From the IMG/VR virus record IMGVR_UViG_3300043100_000036, positions 1 to 26,541 of that record: a DNA stretch of 26,541 nucleotides; one strand, given 5' to 3'. Positions 1-7,751 of the stretch are shown here, in pieces. The number at the start of each line of letters is the position of its first letter. Position 1 is the first letter of the stretch. A model generated the notes under the pieces. The model saw only the letters and a list, made by a program, of their open reading frames with translations, did not search any database and was not told the origin of the DNA. This DNA is from a virus. A program made the translations under genes and the position numbers.

Positions 1-179
1 GCAAGACGCAGCCCCAGTTCGAGCACCTCAAGGCAGCTGTGGAGGCTGCCATCAAGGAAAACGGAAGGACATCAGAGCCCACCGTCGTAGATCAACTTGC
101 CGACCTCGAACGCATGTTTCGGCAGGGCGTCCTTACATCCGACCAGTTCGAGTCGGCAAAGAGGCGGATGCTTGGGTGA
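1..179 (+). CDS. C-terminal end of a SHOCT-domain protein (5' end outside window)
   Basis: An open frame runs in from the left edge (codons from base 3) to a TGA at 177-179, giving 58 residues with no start inside the window. Its last ~30 residues (DQLADLERMFRQGVLTSDQF, then ESAKRRMLG) fit the SHOCT short C-terminal domain: two helices with the pattern L..L..L...G.LT...F...K..LL. SHOCT tails occur at the ends of many bacterial and phage proteins, often behind a membrane or PH-like domain, and probably mediate oligomerisation. The catalytic or main part of this protein is not visible. It is the only supported plus-strand gene, and its stop lies 3 bases from the stop of the converging tape measure gene, so no room is left for a terminator. 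It could be a host gene beside a prophage or a phage gene of an opposing operon. Confidence 0.75.
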   Translation, partial: KTQPQFEHLKAAVEAAIKENGRTSEPTVVDQLADLERMFRQGVLTSDQFESAKRRMLG

Positions 180-182
180 GTG

Positions 183-3100
183 TCACCGACCCACACCCAT
201 CTTCACGTGCAAGCCGCCCTGGGGGAGGCTCTTGACGACGGCCTGCCCCACCTTGGCGGCCAGCTTGTTGAAGTCGCCGTCCGACATCGCCGTAGCTCCC
301 CGCAGGTCGACGGTGATGTTCACGCCGCCCGCCCCGGCCGGCGGCAACGCCGGCAGCCCGACGCCGGCCGCAGTCACAGAGCCCGTGACTGCGGTGTGCG
401 CGGACGTGGTCAACGTCCCCGAAAGGCCCTTGACGGCCTGCTGGGCAACTGCGGCGTACTTGGTCACACCCTCAGCGATGCCCGCAGGAATCCACTGGCC
501 GACCTCGTCGCGGAACAGCTTCGACGGGGAACCGATCCCCAAGAAGCTCTTGGCTGCATTCAGGGCCCCCGAGGCCAGGTTCTGGAGCGAGGAGAACAAG
601 CTACCCGCGGCGTTCTCGACCCCGCTCACGATGCCGTTGACGATGTCCTCACCGATCTGGAGGAACCAGGAACCGACGTTCTCCACTGCATTCCATGCTG
701 TATGGAGAGCGCCGCTGACCGCGTTGACGATGTCGCTGCCGACCCTGACGATTGCTTGCCAGGCCTCGGTAATCGGATCGATGATCGCCGACTTGATCGA
801 GTTCCAGACGGTGCCCGCAACGGACTCGATGCTGTGCCAGATGCCGGCCAGGAACGACTCCACATCGTGGATGATCGGCTGGAGTTCCGTCCACACCTCC
901 TGAACCGGCGTGATGACGAACTTCTTGAACAGGTTCCAAGCCGTGTCAGCAGCGGATGTGATGGCGTGCCAGACACCCACAAAGAAACCGGAGATTGCGT
1001 TCCAGGTGGTCACCGCGGCGGACATGATGTCACCACCGAAGTGGTTCCAAAGCGCAATCAACACCGCAATCGGCGCCGCAAAAATCACGAGGAGCAGCGG
1101 CCACCATTTATCGAAGAACCCAGCGATGTCGTTCCAGACCGTGGAAGTGACCGACGAGACCGCGTTCCAGGCATCCTCCAGGGCATGCCACACCGTCTCC
1201 GCCGCGGTGACGACGCCGTTCCACGCCGACTCCAAGGCATGCCCGACCGCGACAGCCGCCGAAGACAGGCCGCCCCAGGCCGCTTCCACGGCATGGACGA
1301 CTGCCATCACGACCGTCTTGAAAAGCCCGAAGACGTCGTTGACGATATCCCGGAATGTCTTGAAGTGCGTGTATGCATAGATCAGACCGGCAACCAGGGC
1401 GCCGATCGCCAAGACCACGAGCATGATCGGGTCGGCGTCCAACTCCCCGTTCAGGACCGCGATAACACCCTCCAGGATCGCGCCCTGAATCTCCACCAGT
1501 TTCATCGAGGCAGCCGCAGCAGCCATGCCCAAGGCGACAGCACCGATGAGCCCAACCAGCTTCTGGTTGTGGTTGATCCACGACAGGATCGGAGTGACGA
1601 CGTTGGCGAAGGCCCCCGCGACCTTGGACACGACCGGCAGCAGCTTCATGCCGATCATGACCCCGGCGGCCTCGACGCTGGACTTGAGGCGGTCCATCTT
1701 CTGGTTGAACGTGTCCTGGATCGTGGACCAGTTCTGCACCGACTTGGACGTGGACTTTCCCACGGCGCCAATGGCGGCGGCGTTCTTCTCGAACGTCGCC
1801 GCATGCTGGCCCGTCAGCATGAGGGCTGTGTTCAGGCCGGTGCTGCCTCCCGTGACCTTCGACAGAGCTGCGGTGAAAGTCTGCGCCGCCGGCGAGCCCG
1901 ACGTCAGCAGCGAGTTGAAGCCCTTCGCCTTGCTGTACGTCGTCTCGAACTGCGCCGCCAGAACGCCCTGCTCACCACCAAGGCCCTGCGCCGCAGTGCG
2001 GTAGGCGGAGACGCCGATCGAGCCGTCCTCGAACCCCTTGGCCAACTGCTGGGCGGCTGGCCCGAGCTTCGAGAAGATCGTGTTCGCGTCCGCCGCGGCG
2101 GACGACGACTGGTTGAACGCGTTCATCATCACGGTGCCTGCGGCACCCATGTGCGACGTGATCGCCTGGATCAAGACCTGGTAGGTGCCCGTCAGGCCGC
2201 GGCTGCCCATCTTCGTCGACAGGTCCGTGACGTTGATCCCGAGCTGCTGCATCTCCTGGATCTGCGTCGCATTCGGGTTCTGTAGCGACTTGATGGAGTG
2301 CCCGAGGTCCTGGGCGGCCTGTTGCGCGCTCATGCCCTGCGACGTCATCGTCGCGATCGCCGCGCCCACCTGCGAGAAGCTGATCCCCGCAGCCGCAGCG
2401 ACAGGCGTGACGGCGCTGAGAGCCGTGGCCAGGTCCTGCATCTTCATGTCGCCGGCTGCGACGGTCGATATCATCTCGTTGGTGATCTGCGTCGCCGTGC
2501 CGGCTTTGTCGCCGTACGCGTTCATGCTGGTCGCCATCGCGTACGCGACCGTGGACACCTCTGCGCCGCCGACCTTCGCGCCCTGCGCGGCGACCGACAG
2601 GTCGTCCATGGCCTTCTTGCCGTGAATGCCCGCGGACTCGATGACGTAGGCGGCGTTGGCGAGCGTCGTGGTGCTAGTCCCGGTCGCCGAGGCGATACCT
2701 AGGATCCGCTGCTGGACCATCTTCAGGTTGCTCTGGGACTCCCCGGCGTCCGTGACCAAGTGTTCGGTGAGGCTCTGGAAGCTCCCCGCCGCCTTGATCG
2801 ACTCGTAGCCGACTGCGGCGATGGCCAAGCCGGTGATCCCAAACGCCTTCGACGCCAGCCCCGAACTGGATGCCGACTCCTCGTTCGCGGCGTCCATCCG
2901 CGCCTGCGCAGCCGCCACCGCGTCCGTCTCGTCCGCAGCCTCCGCATTCGCTGCGGCCTGCGCACGGGCGACGCTTTCCTGTCGCTCCTGCGCGGCAGTC
3001 GCCTCGGTCGTTGCCTTTGCGGCGTTCTTCTCCGCAGTCGTCAGCGCAGTAGCAGCAGCGGCCACATCGGCGGACGTGACCAGTGCAGACTGACGCTCCT

Positions 3101-3614
3101 GCGCGGCGGTCAACTCCGTCGCTGCAACGGCGGCACGCTGCTGAGCGGACGCCACCAAGTCGGACGCGGCTGCAAGCTCCGACTCGGACGCCGAAGCCTC
3201 CGTCGCCACCGACAGCGCATTCTGTGCCGATGCCAACTCCGCGGCAGCACTAGCTGCCTCCGTCTGTGCCTTCGCTACCGCCTCGGCAGCCGCCGCCAGC
3301 TCCTCCTCTGAGGCAACTGCGGCACTGGCCTCCAACAGCGCAGTCTCTGCCTGCGCCTGAGCTGCCGTGGCGGCGGCCATCTTGTCCTGGGCTGCCGCAG
3401 CACGAGTCGTCGCTAGGTCCAGAGCATCGGCCCCGGACGCAGTCTGCAACAGACTCTCGTCGATCTTTACCCCGGCTTCGGACGCCGCATCAGCCGCAGC
3501 CTTCGCCGTCCCCGAGAACGAGTCGAGAGCCCCATCGACCCGGTCGAGGACCGACGACATCTTGTCCGTTGCCTCAAGTACCGCCAGGATCGTGAATGCG
3601 CTACCGAGAGACAT
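183..3614 (-). CDS. Tail tape measure protein
   Basis: 1143 residues, the longest gene here, directly after the tail assembly chaperones, which is the standard place for a tape measure. It spans the tail tube lumen, sets tail length and is released when DNA is ejected. Residues 40-260 are Ala/Glu/Gln-rich and should form coiled coil, with three imperfect ~40-residue repeats at 105-222. Residues 250-600 resemble the TP901-type tape measure core. Hydrophobic segments lie at about 686-703, 729-748 and 838-855. Trp-containing helical repeats (about one W per 11-20 residues) fill 770-980. A GIGSPSKLFRDEVGQW motif at 1026-1041 is a common tape measure C-terminal signature. I chose ATG 3614 because a G-rich site (GGGGGGCGG) precedes it; an in-frame GTG at 3650 is possible. 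The stop is 3 bases from the converging plus-strand gene. Confidence 0.93.
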   Translation of the reverse strand: MSLGSAFTILAVLEATDKMSSVLDRVDGALDSFSGTAKAAADAASEAGVKIDESLLQTASGADALDLATTRAAAAQDKMAAATAAQAQAETALLEASAAVASEEELAAAAEAVAKAQTEAASAAAELASAQNALSVATEASASESELAAASDLVASAQQRAAVAATELTAAQERQSALVTSADVAAAATALTTAEKNAAKATTEATAAQERQESVARAQAAANAEAADETDAVAAAQARMDAANEESASSSGLASKAFGITGLAIAAVGYESIKAAGSFQSLTEHLVTDAGESQSNLKMVQQRILGIASATGTSTTTLANAAYVIESAGIHGKKAMDDLSVAAQGAKVGGAEVSTVAYAMATSMNAYGDKAGTATQITNEMISTVAAGDMKMQDLATALSAVTPVAAAAGISFSQVGAAIATMTSQGMSAQQAAQDLGHSIKSLQNPNATQIQEMQQLGINVTDLSTKMGSRGLTGTYQVLIQAITSHMGAAGTVMMNAFNQSSSAAADANTIFSKLGPAAQQLAKGFEDGSIGVSAYRTAAQGLGGEQGVLAAQFETTYSKAKGFNSLLTSGSPAAQTFTAALSKVTGGSTGLNTALMLTGQHAATFEKNAAAIGAVGKSTSKSVQNWSTIQDTFNQKMDRLKSSVEAAGVMIGMKLLPVVSKVAGAFANVVTPILSWINHNQKLVGLIGAVALGMAAAAASMKLVEIQGAILEGVIAVLNGELDADPIMLVVLAIGALVAGLIYAYTHFKTFRDIVNDVFGLFKTVVMAVVHAVEAAWGGLSSAAVAVGHALESAWNGVVTAAETVWHALEDAWNAVSSVTSTVWNDIAGFFDKWWPLLLVIFAAPIAVLIALWNHFGGDIMSAAVTTWNAISGFFVGVWHAITSAADTAWNLFKKFVITPVQEVWTELQPIIHDVESFLAGIWHSIESVAGTVWNSIKSAIIDPITEAWQAIVRVGSDIVNAVSGALHTAWNAVENVGSWFLQIGEDIVNGIVSGVENAAGSLFSSLQNLASGALNAAKSFLGIGSPSKLFRDEVGQWIPAGIAEGVTKYAAVAQQAVKGLSGTLTTSAHTAVTGSVTAAGVGLPALPPAGAGGVNITVDLRGATAMSDGDFNKLAAKVGQAVVKSLPQGGLHVKMGVGR
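2949..3302 (-). repeat. Three imperfect ~40-codon tandem repeats in the tape measure coiled coil
   Basis: Tape measure residues 105-222 hold three related units beginning at ELAAAAEAV (105), ELAAASDLV (146) and VAAAATALT (184). Each continues through an Ala/Gln-rich helix into an AAQ or SAQ segment (for example ELTAAQERQS). Spacing is 41 then about 38 residues. Repeats of this kind can change tail length by gain or loss of units. The match is at protein level; the DNA has diverged. Confidence 0.6.
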
Positions 3615-3655
3615 CCGCCCCCCGTTCTGCCGAAATGGACGGGGGCACACGACGG

Positions 3656-4226
3656 TCAGCGGTGCGAGGGCGCAGACTGCCTGCGCTGCTCCTCGCGGTT
3701 GATCAGCTGGATGTACAGCAGGTAGTCCGACACCTCACGCGCCGGCCGGTTCAGCAGATCGTCACGCCTCAGCCCAAGGCGCTTCCAGAGCTCCTGCTCC
3801 ATAAGGAACGTCGACAAGGACGGGGGCCCCGGTGTCCCCATCCGAATCGCCGAGTTCGCTTTCGTCAGGAAACTGGGCCCGCTCCTTGGGGCCTTCGCCC
3901 TCGCCAAGCTTGTCGACGACCGCGAAGAGCTGGTCGAACACGACATCCGGCAAGCGCTTGATCGACTGGATATTGACCGGCCAGACCCTGCCGTCGTCGT
4001 CGAGGTTCCAGTCCTTGACGTGCGCCAGCAGCAGCAACTGGCGCCCCTTGACGACATCAGGGGCGGGGCACGGCTTGCCGCCGACCATGGTGAGGGTCTG
4101 CTGGGTACGCTGCGCCTCCTCCTGCGCGCCCTGCGAGATGTGCTCCCGCAGGTCGACCCAGTAGTCCCCACTGGGGTGGTCGATGATGACGCGCTTGACG
4201 CCGTCATAGGCGGAGAGAAAGCCCAT
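3656..4226 (-). CDS. Tail assembly chaperone, frameshifted G-T type product
   Basis: The downstream frame ending at 3656 has no good start of its own. It encodes a conserved-looking tail-chaperone C-terminus (FLMEQELWKRLGLRRDDLLN, then RPAREVSDYLLYIQLINREE). It is open through the 3' part of the G-like gene and sits between that gene and the tape measure, where long-tailed phages make a frameshifted G-T protein. Relative to the G frame it is +1 (equivalent to -2), not the commoner -1. With a shift at the C-run at 3822-3826 the product would be about 189-190 residues: 135 from the G frame and 54 from the second frame. The G-T protein is known to bind tape measure and tube proteins during tail assembly and is absent from the virion. 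The position of the shift is inferred. Confidence 0.75.
3762..4226 (-). CDS. Tail assembly chaperone (G-like)
   Basis: 154 residues beginning at ATG 4226, with GGAG about 7 bases upstream. It lies between tail tube and tape measure, where lambda gpG equivalents are found. The N-terminal part (GVKRVIIDHPSGDYWVDLRE) and the central stretch (VNIQSIKRLPDVVFDQLFAV) resemble actinophage tail assembly chaperones. The acidic C-terminal part (PDESELGDSDGD) overlaps the second chaperone frame. In known systems the short product is made in excess over the frameshifted one and helps polymerise the tail tube around the tape measure. The assignment rests mainly on gene position plus the overlapping open frame. 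Confidence 0.8.
   Translation of the reverse strand: MGFLSAYDGVKRVIIDHPSGDYWVDLREHISQGAQEEAQRTQQTLTMVGGKPCPAPDVVKGRQLLLLAHVKDWNLDDDGRVWPVNIQSIKRLPDVVFDQLFAVVDKLGEGEGPKERAQFPDESELGDSDGDTGAPVLVDVPYGAGALEAPWAEA
3819..3830 (-). other. Candidate programmed frameshift site
   Basis: Read on the minus strand the G-frame codons are GGG GCC CCC GTC. The five-C run lets a proline tRNA on CCC re-pair with CCC two bases back (-2) or slip forward to CCG (+1). Both outcomes enter the chaperone C-terminal frame just before the segment that looks conserved (STFLMEQELW). No other stretch near the expected junction offers as clean a re-pairing. A CCCC at about 3888 is a weaker alternative. Confidence 0.5.
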
Positions 4227-4255
4227 GGGGTACTCCTGGGGTGAGGGTGGACAAG

Positions 4256-4283
4256 CAAATGCCCCGGCCGGACGGCTTGGGGC
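4256..4283 (-). terminator. Possible attenuator/terminator after the tail tube gene
   Basis: On the minus strand GCCCC pairs with GGGGC around an inner GCC/GGC stem and a short loop, followed by ATTTG. The hairpin lies between the tail tube stop (4302) and the chaperone start (4226). A weak terminator here would lower expression of chaperone and tape measure relative to the abundant tube protein. The T-tract is poor, so this is tentative. Confidence 0.35.
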
Positions 4284-4301
4284 GGCGTGGAGAGAGGCGC
4301 G

Positions 4302-5522
4302 TCAGTACGGGAGGAAGATGCTGTTCGTGACCGTGGCCTGGATCGTGTACTGGCTGGAGCCGGTCAGCGGCCGGGAGGCCTCCCAGGTGAGCCCGGACAT
4401 GATCACGTCTTCGGCCTTGAGGTCGTTGGCGTACTTCGACAGGGCGATCTGCGGGATGGAGATGGCGATGGACCCGGCGCTGCTCGGGTGGGTCAGCGTG
4501 AAGTTCAGCGCGCCCAGCGTCTGGTTGTACATGCGGTTGAAGTCGCCGTACGTCGCGTTGTCCAGGCTGGACCACACCATGTCGAGGGTGCCGCTGACGT
4601 GCAGGTTGATCGGGGTCAGGAACGACGGCCCGTGCTGCCCGCTGTAGGTGTACGTCTCCTTGATCGCGTTGTCGATGGAGAGCGTGAGGTTCGCCGCCTC
4701 GGTGCGAGCCGTCGTGTAGAACGTCACGCTGGCCTCGGTGAACACCCATGGAAGCTCGTTCGTGACGCTGACGCCCGTCGGCGAGTCCAGGATCGTCACG
4801 GACTGGCCCATCATGTCCGCCGTCAGCGCCACCGGCTCGTTGCCCACGGGCGCCTTGAGGTCGAACTTGTTGACCCGGCAGCCCGCGAACTGAAGGCTCT
4901 GCCGGTCACCGATGTTCTTCTCGATGGTCAGCGACGGCAGGGTGTTCTGCTGCTGAATGGTGTGCGTGTACGGTGCCACGACGCCCGTGATCGTGCAGCC
5001 CGACGTGTGGCCATAGACCAGTGCCGGCGTGAAGGTGGCCGTGGTCCCCGACAGAGTGATCATGCGGCACTCGGCGGTCGTCGTAGGACCCGTGCCGTTG
5101 ACGTCGATCTGAACGACCTGGCCAGTGGAGAAGCCCGTAGCTGACGCCAAGGTAATCGAGGTGACGCCGGCCAGGACCGTGCCCGACAAGGTCGTGCTGC
5201 CCGTACCTGCGGTGCCCGTGACCCCGGCCCCGGCAATGTTGTCCGCGCCAATGGACGCGACCAGGAGCTCCATGGCGTTCGACGGGAACAGAGGCCCGTC
5301 CAGGGCACCGATGAAGTGCTCCTCGCCCTGGAGGTTGTAGACCTGCTTGTCGCGCAGGGCCTGCATCAGCGTCGGCGAGAACCAGCCCGGGTCGACCTCC
5401 ATGCTGTTCCCGCTCATCGGCAGGAACGTCGTGGCGGCAACCGGGGTGCCGAAGGTGACCTCCTTCGCCAGACCGGTTGCGGAAAGTGCACCATCGGCCT
5501 CAGTGATCGTCGGAAACGCCAC
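4302..5522 (-). CDS. Major tail tube protein
   Basis: 406 residues, beta-rich and Thr/Ser/Ala-rich, in the slot before the tail chaperones and tape measure. It forms the stacked rings of the non-contractile tail tube. The start is GTG 5522 because AGGAGG lies 6 bases upstream; the start overlaps the end of the preceding gene by 23 bases. The N-terminus (ALSATGLAKEVTFGTPVAAT) resembles tail tube families of siphophages. Residues 116-182 form a Gly/Thr-rich beta insertion (SITLASATGFSTGQVVQIDV ... TPALVYGHTSGCTITG) that is probably a surface-exposed add-on domain. A similar module is present in the connector protein at 6767-7705. The C-terminal half (ASVTFYTTARTEAANLTLSI, SLDNATYGDFNRMYNQTLGA) looks like the tube core. 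Confidence 0.85.
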   Translation of the reverse strand: MAFPTITEADGALSATGLAKEVTFGTPVAATTFLPMSGNSMEVDPGWFSPTLMQALRDKQVYNLQGEEHFIGALDGPLFPSNAMELLVASIGADNIAGAGVTGTAGTGSTTLSGTVLAGVTSITLASATGFSTGQVVQIDVNGTGPTTTAECRMITLSGTTATFTPALVYGHTSGCTITGVVAPYTHTIQQQNTLPSLTIEKNIGDRQSLQFAGCRVNKFDLKAPVGNEPVALTADMMGQSVTILDSPTGVSVTNELPWVFTEASVTFYTTARTEAANLTLSIDNAIKETYTYSGQHGPSFLTPINLHVSGTLDMVWSSLDNATYGDFNRMYNQTLGALNFTLTHPSSAGSIAISIPQIALSKYANDLKAEDVIMSGLTWEASRPLTGSSQYTIQATVTNSIFLPY

Positions 5523-5763
5523 TGGACACCTCCTCTACGGTGGGGTCCGGCACGTCGCCGGCTGACTTGGGGGCTGAGGGTGAGGTGGCGTCGTCCTTTG
5601 CCTTGCGACGTACGGGCTTCGGCGGATCGGCGGCGATGATGTCCGCGCGACCGAGCAGGCCCGCGGCGGCCGAGTCGTCGACGTCGAACTCTTCGCCTGG
5701 CGCGACCTCAAGGCCGAGGGTGACGAACGTGGTTGGCGTTTGGCCGAGATAGCGGAGCCTCAA
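5500..5763 (-). CDS. Small acidic head-tail region protein
   Basis: 87 residues from TTG 5763, chosen because AGGAGG lies 8 bases upstream; the in-frame GTG at 5772 would sit on that ribosome site. The N-terminal ~45 residues (MRLRYLGQTPTTFVTLGLEV, then APGEEFDVDDSAAAGLLGRA) form a compact beta-rich segment, often seen in short phage proteins between head-tail joining and tail tube genes. The remainder is Pro/Asp/Lys-rich and probably disordered. The stop lies inside the tail tube gene, so translation is likely coupled. I do not know its function; a minor joining or tail accessory role is inferred from position only. Confidence 0.75.
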   Translation of the reverse strand: MRLRYLGQTPTTFVTLGLEVAPGEEFDVDDSAAAGLLGRADIIAADPPKPVRRKAKDDATSPSAPKSAGDVPDPTVEEVSSGVSDDH

Positions 5764-5810
5764 GGCCCCCACCTCCTATGGACTGAAGGGGCCGAAACTG
5801 AAAGGGAGGG

Positions 5811-6269
5811 CTACTCGCCCGCATCGAGCTCGTCGGCAACCGCAGCCTCAAGGCGGCCCTGGATCGCGGAGAGGAGCGGCGTGATCGCACGCTCAGCGAA
5901 AGCATTCGGTCGCGTTCCGGGATGGTGGACGAGACCCACCGGATGGGGCGCGCCAGGCCAGAACAAGGCCCGCTTCGTGCTCGGCCTGATGTCGTGTGCG
6001 GCGGTCCCGTCCACGACGAAGCCTGCGTAGGACACGTTGGCGGTGAACGTCAACGTCACCGACTCGCCCGCAGCCTCCGTCGTCGACTTGATCGAGTTCT
6101 GCAAGGCCCCCCGACCAGGCACACCATCCAGGGCAACGGGCGCCCATGCCTTGAGCGCCGCAACGATCACCGGGCCAACCTCTTGCGCCCAGGCGTCGAG
6201 CGCGACTTCCATGTCGAAACTGCCCAGAGGACTGTCGTCCCCGCCGGTCACTTCCACACTGAGCGTCAC
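5811..6269 (-). CDS. HK97 gp10-like head-tail joining / tail completion protein
   Basis: 152 residues. The GTG start shares a GTGA overlap with the stop of the upstream gene, implying translational coupling. The pattern matches gp10-like neck proteins: an N-terminal helix around residues 24-43, a polar helix beginning RGALQNSIKS, strands (TLTFTANVSYAGFVVDGTAA), then a loop ending HHPGTRPNAFAERAI and a long C-terminal helix. The NSI...YAGFV...GT...H....RP..F motif order is typical. These proteins sit at the head-tail junction or help finish the tail. Gene order (connector, neck, gp10-like, tail tube) agrees. Confidence 0.75.
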   Translation of the reverse strand: MTLSVEVTGGDDSPLGSFDMEVALDAWAQEVGPVIVAALKAWAPVALDGVPGRGALQNSIKSTTEAAGESVTLTFTANVSYAGFVVDGTAAHDIRPSTKRALFWPGAPHPVGLVHHPGTRPNAFAERAITPLLSAIQGRLEAAVADELDAGE

Positions 6270-6757
6270 GCGTTCACCGCCTCGTAGACCGACAGCGTGA
6301 GGCGCGCCTCATAGAACAGCATCCGGTCGCTCGCGGGGGTGCGGACGAACGTGTAGTCGAGCCGGTAGTCCTCGCCGAACTGCAAGACCTGGGACTCAAG
6401 TCCCGTCGTGGGATCAGTGATCGGTACCGGCATCGTCGTCGACCACACCTGCGCCAGCACTGCGTCGACCACGAGGGGAAACGCCTGGTCGACGCGGTCG
6501 TTCCTCGGGTTCGTCAGATAGACCAAGGTCACATCGACGTCCCACAACTGCTTCTTGAAGCCCGCCGCACCCGGCTTGCCACGCGGCCCGGTCTGGCGCG
6601 TCGTCCGCATCGAGCCGCCCCACACGAACGCCACCGGCCCGCTGAGGCCTTGGATCGTCGGCGGGGTGATCTGCGCCTTCAGGGCCGTTGTACTGCCGGG
6701 TATGGCCAAGCCATCGAGGACGCCCTTGGTGAAGTACTGGATGCTATTCAGCGGCAC
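6266..6757 (-). CDS. Neck / head-tail joining protein (head closure or tail terminator type)
   Basis: 163 residues from GTG 6757, with GAGGGGG just upstream. It lies between the gp6-like connector and the gp10-like gene, where phages encode the stopper or tail terminator. The first half has a basic loop (RTTRQTGPRGKPGAAGFKKQ) followed by beta strands (LWDVDVTLVYLTNPRNDRVD). A central segment (QAFPLVVDAVLAQVWSTTMP) and the C-terminal strands (YRLDYTFVRTPASDRMLFYE) fit the alpha/beta fold of tail terminators that measure about 150 residues. Its stop overlaps the next start as GTGA. The exact role is inferred from position and size. Confidence 0.65.
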   Translation of the reverse strand: MPLNSIQYFTKGVLDGLAIPGSTTALKAQITPPTIQGLSGPVAFVWGGSMRTTRQTGPRGKPGAAGFKKQLWDVDVTLVYLTNPRNDRVDQAFPLVVDAVLAQVWSTTMPVPITDPTTGLESQVLQFGEDYRLDYTFVRTPASDRMLFYEARLTLSVYEAVNA

Positions 6758-6766
6758 GAGGCCCCC

Positions 6767-7705
6767 TCAAATGATCCGCTTGAAGGGGTCGAGCAGCTGC
6801 TTGTACTGCACCTGCAGGTCCGTCGCGCCCCCGCTGCTCGACTTCTGCGAGCCGGGAACGTCCGGGATGCTGATCGAGGTGATGCCCGCCACCAGGGCCT
6901 GCATGGACGCGGCCATGACCGTCGCCCACAGGACGTTCGCCGGTAGCGCCGACACGACGACACCGGCGAGGTGCGCATAGGCCAGTGGCGCCGTCAGCGT
7001 CACCGTCCCCGGGCCGGTCTGCGCGGTGCCCACCCCATTCGGAAGGCTCATCGGCGTCGTCGCCGACACCGACTCGACCATCAGGGACTCGGTCGAGGAC
7101 CCGTCGTAGGCGAAGCCGCTCGCCCCGGTCCAACCGGTGACGTCGTCGACGTTCAGGACCGTGTCGCCGGCTGCCGCGTCCGCGGTCAGCGAGGTATGCG
7201 GCCAGCCGTTGGTGTAGCTGACCAGGAGCCTCGTTGAGTTGCGCCGGGGGCAGATGTAGCCCGGGGCGACGACGATGCTCGTGCCGCCGTCGGGCATGGT
7301 GGCGCTGGCCGAATCGGAGTACAGGTTGATGAGCGGATGCTCGACCGCGTACTGGCCCGGCAGGACGACCGTCCAGGTGCGCGGGAAGGCCCGGTTCGGG
7401 GAGGTCTGGAGCGCGAGGACATCCGTCACAGGCCAGCGCCGCATGATCAGCAGGCCGTTTCCGGTGCCGCGCTGAATCCCGACGCGCTTGGCCCCCGGGC
7501 CGGACAGCTCTTCACTGTCGACGGTGGCCCGCAGCACCTGGTTGCAGTAGGTATCCACGATCGACGTCGCACGCCAGCAGATGTTCGTCTGCTCCGCCAA
7601 CTGGGCAGCATCGAGCGCCTCGTACTCCGGAATCTGATCCCAGGGCACACCCGTGGGCGCAGAGGCCAGCATCGCAGGGGTGACGTACGGAGTGCCGAGC
7701 GGCAT
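6767..7705 (-). CDS. Head-tail connector protein (gp6-like adaptor)
   Basis: 312 residues from ATG 7705, which follows a G-rich ribosome site (GAGGGGG). The N-terminal half is helical (LDAAQLAEQTNICWRATSIV, DTYCNQVLRA) and the C-terminal helix region (LWATVMAASMQALVAGITSI) is typical of the adaptor that sits below the portal and carries the tail. Most gp6-like adaptors are 100-200 residues. This one is longer because of beta-rich insertions, including residues 177-254 (GDTVLNVDDVTGWTGASGFA ... TLTAPLAYAHLAGVVVSAL), a module resembling one in the tail tube protein. It lies between the small post-capsid gene and the neck genes. Confidence 0.7.
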   Translation of the reverse strand: MPLGTPYVTPAMLASAPTGVPWDQIPEYEALDAAQLAEQTNICWRATSIVDTYCNQVLRATVDSEELSGPGAKRVGIQRGTGNGLLIMRRWPVTDVLALQTSPNRAFPRTWTVVLPGQYAVEHPLINLYSDSASATMPDGGTSIVVAPGYICPRRNSTRLLVSYTNGWPHTSLTADAAAGDTVLNVDDVTGWTGASGFAYDGSSTESLMVESVSATTPMSLPNGVGTAQTGPGTVTLTAPLAYAHLAGVVVSALPANVLWATVMAASMQALVAGITSISIPDVPGSQKSSSGGATDLQVQYKQLLDPFKRII

Positions 7706-7751
7706 CAGCCACCCCCTCTCGTTGACTGCCCCCAGCGATCGTCAAGAGGCG

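Noticed and set aside
180-2285. Long plus-strand open frame (701 codons) across the tape measure gene
   Set aside because: Arg/Asp/His-rich composition typical of the reverse strand of a high-GC gene. The minus-strand tape measure frame has clear coiled-coil, Trp-repeat and C-terminal motifs.
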